Shown in pieces: positions 55,882 to 64,000 of a stretch of 64,000 nt of DNA. Position 1 is the first letter of the stretch; the number at the start of each line of letters is the position of its first letter. A model generated the notes under the pieces. The model did not search any database, was not told where the DNA came from, and saw nothing but the letters and a program-made list of their open reading frames with translations. The stretch lies in contig CAUJNA010003794.1 of the NCBI GenBank assembly GCA_963377175.1, positions 110,667-174,666 on the forward strand, in the 5' to 3' direction. Source of the stretch: Effrenium voratum. Lineage: Eukaryota; Sar; Dinophyceae; Suessiales; Symbiodiniaceae. The translations under genes and the position numbers were made by a program.

Positions 55882-56143
55882 TCAGGAAGTGAGGGTGTCC
55901 AAATGAAAAAGTGCAAACACTGTTCGCAGATTTAATCTAGGTGAACTATAATATTTCACCAACCTGAAATAAGGCGGTTGGGGGGCTATTCCCCACATAA
56001 ACCACCAGGAGGTCGTTACAATTCACCCAGATTTACCTTGGGACACCACCCCCCGGTGTTGAAAAAGATTCGCGGACGCTCCGTCTGCAGGCCTCATGCT
56101 CCGCGCTCTCCGCCGCGACCCGCAGCTCGCCGCACGCCACGTC
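55882..56143 (-). CDS. Last two exons of an unknown gene; intron is a family-C element
   Basis: Exon 56143-56037, after TTCGCCAG, reads DVACGELRVAAESAEHEACR, then RSVRESFSTPGGGVP, and ends CCAAG|GTAAAT in phase 2. The intron (56036-55937) consists of the family-C element plus its duplicated target. The next exon after CACCTAG keeps phase and reads RLNLRTVFALFHLDTLTS plus stop at 55882. No family is recognised. Upstream exons were not identified. Confidence 0.5.
55939..56027. mobile_element. Inverted-repeat element, family C, copy 2, with target duplication, acting as intron
   Basis: The ends are GGTGAACTATAATATTTCAC and GGTCGTTACAATTCACC. CAGATTTA is duplicated at 55927-55934 and 56028-56035. 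As in copy 1, the left repeat is separated from the inverted end by a few extra bases. It shares GGGGGCTATTCCCCACATAA with copy 1. Confidence 0.85.
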
Positions 56144-56585
56144 CTGGCGAACAAACCATCTCAAAGGCCGGCGAGGCAGGGTTCGCGCCAAGATACCTGC
56201 TGCTGGGCAACTCTTGGGTGTCTCTTGTTTTTTTTCTTTCCTGTTCTTGTTGGGGGGAGGGCCGGGGGGTATCGCCCAAAATGTGTATGCTTTGTTGAAC
56301 AAGTATAGTCATGGTAGTTTCCCAAACGAGTTAAGACCATTGTATAACAGATGCGTGTGCCTTTTTTGAGGGTACTCCTTACTAAAGGTTGTTTCCCAAA
56401 GGAGCTAAGCACATGCGCCTGTGCCTTCTTTTGAGGGCAAATACCCCTGTTTTGTCACATGCCATTTTGTTACCAGGTGACATGAAAATGATTGAGGGGT
56501 GATTTTCGTGCCTTGCCATCCTTTTCGGTCCGTTTCCATGTTAGCCCACCAGAAACCCTTTAAAAACCATAAACCCCAAAACACC

Positions 56586-56667
56586 TTAGTGTGAATGCAC
56601 GAAATCCTGCACCACCTAAGAAGGCCTGGAATGATGATTCCCTTGCAGGCTCCGCCCATCCACAGTA
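56586..56667. mobile_element. Inverted-repeat element, family A, copy 10 (short)
   Basis: TAGTGTGAATGCACGAAATC is at the left and CTCCGCCCATCCACAGTA at the right. At 82 bp it has lost most of the interior but keeps both ends. Confidence 0.75.
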
Positions 56668-56747
56668 GGTATTCGGTCCGTCGCTTTTCTTTGACCGGGC
56701 TGTCATGGAACTCATGCCAAAAAGGAAATTGCTACCCAAAGAAGAAC

Positions 56748-56855
56748 TTGCTGGTGCTCAGCGGGGAATGAGACATGGAATGAACCATGTCTTCCGTTGA
56801 ATAATGCTATTGGGGATGGTTTGTAGGGGTCATTCTCTCATTCTCTCAGCAAGAA
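56748..56855. mobile_element. Inverted-repeat element, family F, copy
   Basis: CTTGCTGGTGCTCAGCGGGG is at the left and CATTCTCTCATTCTCTCAGC at the right, with GGGGATGGTTTGTAGGGGTC inside. Confidence 0.75.
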
Positions 56856-56859
56856 AAGG

Positions 56860-57940
56860 CGCAACGGTGATACTTTTCCCTTTAATCCGCGGTAAAGCAG
56901 AAATGGCGGTCTGAACAAAAACACTTCAGGCGCTTACTCAGCTCAGCCTACCTGGCCATGAGGAAACAGGACTTCCGTCTTGCTGCGTGATGAGACACTC
57001 AGCCCGGACAAATGGGTAGCCTTCCTTCCAAAACTACCCGCGTAGGGGAACAACTGACTTGAATCCAGGCAAAATCTATTGGGCCCTTGTGAATGCACCT
57101 TTAACTTGTCCCACTTGCATACCCCTTACCCCATTTCTAGGCAACACTGCCCCTGCGTCTGCGTACCTTTTCTTTTCCACGCACTCGGATGAACCTTTGC
57201 CGTGAGCAAAGCGTGGCTTGCCATCAAAACGATCATGGGGCCCAAAGGAGGTCGTTTGCCTTGGAAGTGCTTTGTGCTTTCCCGCGCAACCGCCGTTTCA
57301 AGACTTCAAGAGCAAAAAGGCGTAGACTACAAACACCTGCGGGAAGGCAACTGGTTTTGAGTGCATCGCTTCAGGTCCCAGGTCTGGACGGTCCAGGTCC
57401 TTCAGGGCCGGGCCTTCAAGATACCCCCCTGCAGATGGACATGCCTGCCTGCTCGAGGAACCCCCGTTGAGCAGGGATCCGGATGCATGAAAAAAAACAC
57501 CTGAACAATGCCTTGTAAATGGTGGTTTCCCTGTATTTTGGTGGAAAAAGCCATGTTTCAAATGGTTGCAACATGTATCTTTTAAGGAGCTCCCGTTGGG
57601 ATTCAAAACAAAACCGCCGGGTCTGAAAGGCGGGGGAAGCTCCTTTGGGGCATGTGAATTTGCAGGGGAGTAAGACGTAAGTCGTAAGTGCTCCGTGAAA
57701 GCTTTTCACGGCCGTGTCAACCAGTTGCGGCGCCCACTTGGCTCACTCGTCATCCTGAGGCCGATTTGGTCACCCGAGACAAAGGCTAACTCGCTCAAGA
57801 CCCGTTGTGGAAACAAGACAGCATGCAGAAAGCAACCCACACATGCAACAGGTGAACAGTGCAGGCAAGGCGAGAAAACAGAGGGACCAAATGGAAAGCG
57901 CGGCCAGGCGGAAGCAAGACACCACAAGGACACATCAAAT
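56860..57940. other. Non-coding stretch before the satellite
   Basis: No convincing exon was seen. Open frames near 57.2-57.7 kb on both strands lack protein signature. Confidence 0.45.
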
Positions 57941-57943
57941 TAC

Positions 57944-60900
57944 AACAAACACACACACACACACTCATACACACACACACACAGACACACAGACACACAG
58001 ACACACAGAGACACAGACACACAGACACACAGACACACAGAAACACAGACACACAGACACAGACACACACAGAGACACAGAGACTCACACAGAGACACAC
58101 AGAGACACACAGAGACACACAGAGACACACACACACACAGAGACACACACAGAGACACACACAGAGACACACACAGAGACACACAGAGAGACACACACAC
58201 ACAGAGACACACACAGAGACACACACAGAGACACACACAGAGACACACACAGAGACACACACAGAGAAACACACACACAGAGACACACACACACAGAGAC
58301 ACACACACAGAGAGACACACAGAGAGACACACACACAGAGACACACAGAGAGACACACAGAGAGACACACAGAGACACAGAGAGACACACAGAGAGACAC
58401 ACAGAGAGACACACAGAGAGACACACAGAGAGAGACACACAGAGACACACAGAGACACAGAGAGAGACACAGAGAGAGACACAGAGAGACACACAGAGAG
58501 ACACAGAGAGAGAGAGACACACAGAGAGACACACAGAGAGAGACACACGGAGAGGACACACAGAGAGACACACAGAGAGACACACAGAGAGACACACAGA
58601 GAGAGACACACAGAGAGAGACACAGAGAGAGACACACAGAGAGACACACAAAGAGAGACACACAAAGAGAGACACACAAAGAGAGACACACAAAGAGAGA
58701 CACACAAAGAGAGACACACAAAGAGAGACACACAAAGAGAGAGACACAAAGAGAGCCACACAAAGAGAGACACACAAAGAGAGACACGCAAAGAGAGACA
58801 CACACAGAGAGACACACAAAGAGAGACAGAGAGAGAGAGACACAGAGAGAGACACAGAGAGAGACACACAAAGAGAGACACAAAGAGAGACACAAAAAAA
58901 GACACACAGAGAGAGACACACAAAGAGAGACACACAAAGAGAGACACGCAAAGAGAGACACACACACAGAAAGACACACAAAGAGAGACACACAAAGAGA
59001 GACACACAAAGAGAGACACACACAGAGAGACACACAGAGAGAGACACACAACTAGAGACACACAAAGAGAGACACACAAAGAGAGACACACAAAGAGAGA
59101 CACACAAAGGGAGACACACAAAGAGAGACACACACAAAGAGAGACACACAAAGAGAGACACACAAAGAGAGACACACAAAGAGAGACACACAAAGAGAGA
59201 CACACACAGAGAGACACACAAAGAGAGACACACAAAGAGAGACACACAAAGAGAGACACACAAAGAGAGACACACAAAGAGAGACACACAAAGAGAGACA
59301 CACAAAGAGAGACACACAAAGAGAGACACACAAAGAGAGACACACAAAGAGAGACACGCAAAGAGAGACACACAGAGAGAGACACAGAGAGAGACACAGA
59401 GAGAGACACAGAGAGAGACACAGAGAGAGACACAGAGAGAGACCCAGAGAGAGACACAGAGAGAGACACAGAGAGAGACACAGAGAGAGACACAGAGAGA
59501 GACACAGAGAGAGACACAGAGAGAGACACAGAGAGAGACTCAGAGAGAGACTCAGAGAGAGACACAGAGAGAGACACAGAGAGAGACACAGAGAGAGACA
59601 CAGAGAGAGACACAGAGAGAGACACAGAGAGAGACACAGAGAGAGACACAGAGAGAGACACAGAGAGAGACACAGAGAGAGACACAGTGAGAGACACAGA
59701 GAGAGACACAGAGAGAGACACAGAGAGAGACACAGAGACACAGAGAGAGACACAGAGAGAGACACACAGAGAGACACGAGAGAACCTGAAGACCACAGAG
59801 AGACACAGAGAGGAACACCAGAGAGAGGCATGAGAGAGAGACACACAGAGACACTCAGAGACACACAGAGACACTCAGAGACACACAGAGACACACAGAG
59901 ACACACAGAGACACACAGAGACACACAGAGACACACAGAGACACACAGAGACACACAGAGACACACAGAGACACACAGAGACACACAGAGACACACAGAG
60001 GCACACAGAGACACACAGAGACACACAGAGACACACACAGAGACACACACAGAGACACACACAGAGACACACACAGAGACACACACAGAGACACACACAG
60101 AGACACACAGAGACACACAGAGACACACAGAGACACACAGAGACACACAGGGACATACAGAGACACACAGAGACACACAGAGACACACAGAGACACACAG
60201 AGACACACAGAGACACACAGAGACACACAGAGACACACAGAGACACACAGAGACACACAGAGACACACAGAGACACACAGAGACACACAGAGACGCACAG
60301 AGACACACAGAGACACACAGAGACACACAGAGACGCACAGAGACGCACAGAGACGCACAGAGACGCACAGAGACACACAGAGACACACAGAGACACACAG
60401 AGACACACAGAGACACACAGAGACACACAGAGACACACCGAGACACACAGAGACACACCGAGACACACGGAGACACACGGAGACACACGGAGACACACGG
60501 AGACACACGGAGACACACGGAGACACACGGAGACACACGGAGACACACGGAGACACACGGAGACACACGGAGACACACGGAGACACACGGAGACACACGG
60601 AGACACACGGTGACACACGGAGACACACGGAGACACACGGAGACACACGGAGACACACGGAGACACACGGAGACACACGGAGACACACGGAGACACACGG
60701 AGACACACGGAGACACACGGAGACACACGGAGACACACGGAGACACACGGAGACACACGGAGACACACGGAGACACGCGGAGACACACGGAGACACACGG
60801 AGACACACGGAGACACACGGAGACACACACAGACACACACAGACACACACAGAGACACACAGAGACACACAGAGAGAGACACACAGAGAGACACACAGAG

Positions 60901-61400
60901 AGACACACAGAGAGACACACAGAGAGACACACAGAGAGACACACAGAGAGACACACAGAGAGACACACAGAGAGACACACAGAGAGACACACAGAGAGAC
61001 ACACAGAGAGACACACAGAGATACACACAGAGAGACACACAGAGATACACACAGAGAGACACACAGAGAGACACACAGAGAGACACACAGAGAGACACAC
61101 AGAGAGACACACAGAGAGACACACAGAGAGACACACAGAGAGACACACAGAGAGACACACAGAGAGACACACAGGGAGACACACAGGGAGACACACAGAG
61201 AGACACACAGAGAGACACACAGAGAGACACAGAGAGAGACACACAGAGAGACACACAGAGAGACACACAGAAAGACACACAGAGAGACACACAGAGAGAC
61301 ACACAGAGAGACACACAGAGAGACACACAGAGAGACACACAGAGAGACACACAGAGAGACACACAGAGAGACACACAGAGAGACACACAAGAGACACACA
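57944..61400. repeat. 3.4-kb CA/GA satellite with 10-, 12- and 14-nt subunits
   Basis: The plus strand is almost free of T. Blocks differ by unit. About 57.95-58.6 kb has mixed ACAGAGACAC units. 58.64-59.36 kb is mainly 14-nt GAGAGACACACAAA. 59.36-59.75 kb is 12-nt CACAGAGAGAGA. 59.84-60.84 kb is 10-nt GACACACAGA, with a homogenised GACACACGGA block from about 60.44 to 60.83 kb. 60.87-61.40 kb is 12-nt GAGAGACACACA. An irregular break lies at 59.77-59.84 kb. Frames of up to about 780 codons on both strands arise because stops need T on the plus strand and A on the minus strand. They are not genes. Confidence 0.97.
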
Positions 61401-61500
61401 NNNNNNNNNNNNNNNNNNNNNNNNNNNNNNNNNNNNNNNNNNNNNNNNNNNNNNNNNNNNNNNNNNNNNNNNNNNNNNNNNNNNNNNNNNNNNNNNNNNN
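61401..61500. other. Assembly gap (100 N)
   Basis: Exactly 100 N separate the satellite from the retroelement-like ORF, a conventional placeholder for a gap of unknown size. The satellite may be longer than shown, and the two sides may not be adjacent in the genome. Confidence 0.98.
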
Positions 61501-63283
61501 CGAAGAAGGGCGCGAGCATCGGTCTGGAGGGGCCGGGTGGAATTAGGCCCCGGAAGCGCAGGCTAGATCGAATGGCAGAGATGCATGCCTGGTGGTGTGG
61601 TTCAGGTAAGTGTGTAGCGATGCGATGAAGGATGTATAGGGCAGCGTGTGGGAAGTCTCGGCTCCGTATGTAACGGATGGCATCAAATCGTCGTAGGGTG
61701 TTGCTGCCAAGATCGCCCAAAAGTCGCCACAAGTCCAGGCGGTTGCTCATGCGCTTGGCCAGGAAAGCTTGTTGCAGAGCGACTGGTAGTCGTAGTCTGC
61801 GACGCTTTCGCCAAATGGTGGCGAAGCCCATGTGCCGGGATTGAGAGAAGTCCAATTGTCGTATGAAGCCCGTGCGTGGCCGAAAATGTCTCTCGATGAA
61901 ACCAAAATTGAGAGACGGCTGCAGTTCCTGAATCCATCGCTGGACCTTGGTGTCGGATATGTCGGGTGGGAAGTTGCTGGTGAGCCATTGGCAAACGTGG
62001 GGAGGGGGTTGGGGCTCCTTCCAGGTGGGCGGGGAGGGGAGGGGAGAAGCCGCCGGGGTGCCGCCGTGGGTGGGGGGGGCCGGGGGGGTGCCGCCATGGG
62101 TGGGGGGGGCCGGGGGAGAAGGGGAGTCGTCAGCAGTGCGAGCGGGGAGGGGGAGGGCGGGGGAAACGTTAGGTGGTGGGGTGTCAGGCGCGGTCAGCCG
62201 TGGCCGCTTCGTGCCGAAGTCCAGAAGGGAGGCCTGAGAGGGGTCAGCCGATGGGGTTTGCTGTGCGAGTTGGCTGTGTGCGACAGCAAGCTGTTGCTGG
62301 AGTTGGAGGATGGTGGCGGCTGAAGCTGGGTCAGTCGTAGTGGTGGGCCGTAGGGAGATGAGGAAGTCGAAGATCTTGCTGGCTAGTAGCTTCATGGCTG
62401 CTGGTTTGGTGGTCGAGGTGCCCTCCTGTGTAGCGACGTGAAGAGCGAGGGCATCCAAGTCAAGATGTCGTTGTCGGATTTGGCTGAGTAGTCCAGCGGC
62501 GAAGACTGACTCCGGCATCGACTTTGCGACAACGATGCGTACCTCACCTCCATGGGCGAGGTGGCGTAACCACCAGCTGTTCCACTGTTTGTGTAGGAAG
62601 TTGAGGAGGGGAACGCGAGCGATGTCCTGTCCCTCAATGCCCAATTGCCGGGTGAATGCGGTATGCGTTATGACCTTGGGCAGGTCGTACCCAGCGACGC
62701 GGGTGGTGTCGTAGTGATCGTCGTCGGGGTTGAACTCTGCTGCTGTTGGGACTGAGTGGAGGGGGCGAAGAACAGGAGGAGGTGTGGCCTTCGAGGCGGT
62801 GGAGGGAGGGGAGAGAAGGGGGCCGCGGGGGAAGTTGCCGGGGGGAGGAGGGGGAAAATGGGCGCCGCCGGGAGGAGGGGGGGCCGAGGGGCGGTGGAGA
62901 AGAAGGCTGGAAGTGGGAAGAGGGGTGGCCGTGGGGTTGGCAGGGAGTTGGAGGTGTAGTTGGTGGTGTCCAGGTCGTAGAGGAGCATCCATAGCAAGGC
63001 CCCAACAGGCCCCGCACGGGGTTCCGGCCGTGTGGTTGCCGTACATGTTGCCATGGTGGTTGGATGCAGCGGGTGAAGGTTGCTGTGGGTAGTTTTGCCT
63101 TTGGAGCATCGGTAACAAGCCTCGAGGGGGTTGGAAAGCCATGAGAAAACACAAGGGAAAGGGACCAAGTTCGAACCAAAGGCTGGCAAACGGCAACCAA
63201 AAGGAAGGGTCGTATGGCGAACGATCGGTCACAGAAAAGGCAACAAAGCGAACAAACCGTGCATCAGTTCTTTTCCTGGTCAA
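61501..63283 (-). CDS. Probable retroelement ORF, truncated by the gap
   Basis: This continuous minus-strand frame of about 594 codons runs into the gap. An internal Met near 63139 (MAFQPPRGLLPML) is a likely start. The N-terminal 160 residues are rich in Pro/Ser. A conserved-looking middle (LLNFLHKQWNSWWLRHLAHG, then EVRIVVAKSMPESVF) is followed by a Gln-rich helix, a repeated APPTHGGTP linker and a C-terminal part (WLTSNFPPDISDTKVQRWIQ, then FGFIERHFRPRTGF and GLIPPGPSRPMLAP). This layout resembles leader regions seen ahead of reverse transcriptases in dinoflagellate retroelements. That attribution rests on recollection of style, not on a visible RT motif. Any RT would lie in or beyond the gap. 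Confidence 0.55.
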
Positions 63284-63310
63284 ATGGAATATGGTACGGT
63301 TCGCGCCCCG

Positions 63311-63988
63311 CTACGCCGGGCGCTGCAGCGCGACACCTCTCAGCATGACGTACTTGGAGTGGATGCACCATTTCTTGCCTCTGCGGCATGCAAGGTGGCG
63401 CCGCACGTTGTGCTGGTCCTCGTGGCTTCCCCCGGACTCCAAGATCTTGTGCTGATTGACGGAGCGCAGTTCCCCAAAAGCGATGGCCCCAAGCTGAGAC
63501 TTTCCGATGGTGAAGTTCTGCAAAAGCTGGCCTAACGTGTCGGGATTGCAGGCTGTGGGAGTGGCCTGAGCATAGCATCCAAAGCTCGGGTAGTCATGGT
63601 TCTCAGGCCTCCATGCAGCAGGCCGGATCATGTTCTCATAGGACATGCGGCGCATTCGATCCGGGGTGGTGCCGTGTACATACATGACAGCGTGATGGGA
63701 AGCTGTGCCGGATCCAGCTTCCGGGTGCCCACCAGCGACCGGCCAGGGGTGTGGTCGGGGAAACCAAGTGGTTGCGAACACCATGCCATGTGATTCCCGT
63801 CCCAGGAGATGGTAGAAGCTGGGGTCGAACGCTATGGGCTCATCCATGTCCATGGTTCGCAGTTCCCAGCATTCTGCGAGGAGGTCGGCATGTGAAGGTG
63901 GTAAGGCAGGGTCCAGGTTCCTCAAAATGATCTTGGTCTGTTCCATTCTGGAGATGTCCAAGGCTGGAAGCGGGTCCAACTCCCCCAT
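63311..63988 (-). CDS. Second ORF, probable retroelement module with HGT motif (open to the window edge)
   Basis: At least 225 codons end 28 nt before the next ORF. The frame remains open upstream to the window edge, so the start is unknown. Features include DPSFYHLLGRESHGMVFATT, AVMYVHGTTPDRMRRMSYEN, YPSFGCYAQATPTACNPDT and a basic C-terminus (HLACRRGKKWCIHSKYV). The HGT triplet followed by a helix and an I-R-P segment recalls the start of ADP-ribosyltransferase/2'-phosphotransferase folds, but that is only a resemblance. It is probably co-transcribed with the downstream ORF. Confidence 0.5.
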   Translation of the reverse strand: MGELDPLPALDISRMEQTKIILRNLDPALPPSHADLLAECWELRTMDMDEPIAFDPSFYHLLGRESHGMVFATTWFPRPHPWPVAGGHPEAGSGTASHHAVMYVHGTTPDRMRRMSYENMIRPAAWRPENHDYPSFGCYAQATPTACNPDTLGQLLQNFTIGKSQLGAIAFGELRSVNQHKILESGGSHEDQHNVRRHLACRRGKKWCIHSKYVMLRGVALQRPA

Positions 63989-64000
63989 TGGGTCAGTCTT

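Noticed and set aside
57695..59874. Very long ORFs on both strands (400-780 codons) of RDTERDTE / SLCVSLCV type
   Set aside because: They follow from a T-poor plus strand over a CA/GA satellite, where no frame can contain a stop. The repeat unit lengths (10, 14 nt) are not multiples of three, and there is no non-repetitive coding flank.
59855..61400. The satellite as the C-terminal part of the minus-strand retroelement-like ORF
   Set aside because: The apparent 1142-codon frame only joins through 100 N and then runs in stop-free repeat; the gap length is unknown.
1..64000. CRISPR arrays, rRNA genes, bacterial promoters or operons
   Set aside because: No regularly spaced repeats with unique spacers and no rRNA-like conserved sequence were seen; gene structure is eukaryotic.

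Overview
The window looks like nuclear DNA of a dinoflagellate, probably a Symbiodiniaceae/Suessiales-type genome. Coding sequence is sparse and cut into very small exons. Many inferred introns begin with GC or GA instead of GT. Dozens of short inverted-repeat elements are scattered through introns and spacers, and a long simple-sequence satellite ends at a 100-N assembly gap. No rRNA, CRISPR or bacterial operon structure is visible. Exon boundaries were inferred by eye from reading frame, protein motifs and splice-like dinucleotides; no transcript data were available.

Layout. 0.3-1.4 kb (minus): four exons encode a calmodulin-like EF-hand pair. 6.5-16 kb (minus): a purple-acid-phosphatase-like metallophosphoesterase is split into many 23-77 nt exons. 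16.8-31.9 kb: isolated minus-strand exons of unrecognised genes, a small plus-strand two-exon candidate at 19.9-20.7 kb, a tRNA-like remnant and many repeats. 34.6-40.1 kb (minus): a seven-exon SAM-dependent methyltransferase. 41.8-44.3 kb: two exon-like blocks. 45.9-48.0 kb (minus): an intact, apparently intronless 705-residue six-transmembrane channel with an atypical pore and degenerate cyclic-nucleotide domain. 48.6-49.6, 53.6-54.8 and 55.9-56.1 kb (minus): small genes whose introns are made of repeat elements. 57.9-61.4 kb: a CA/GA-rich satellite. 61.5-64 kb (minus): two ORFs of a probable retroelement, cut by the gap and the window edge.

Nearly every coding block reads on the minus strand, as in the unidirectional gene blocks of dinoflagellates. 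The main observation is that several short inverted-repeat families carry splice signals at their ends. In the clearest cases (48.77-48.87, 54.62-54.75 and 55.94-56.04 kb) the element is essentially the whole intron between two coding exons whose frame continues across it, and two of these show duplicated target sites. This is what introner-type intron gain predicts. Very long ORFs across 57.9-61.4 kb are composition artefacts.
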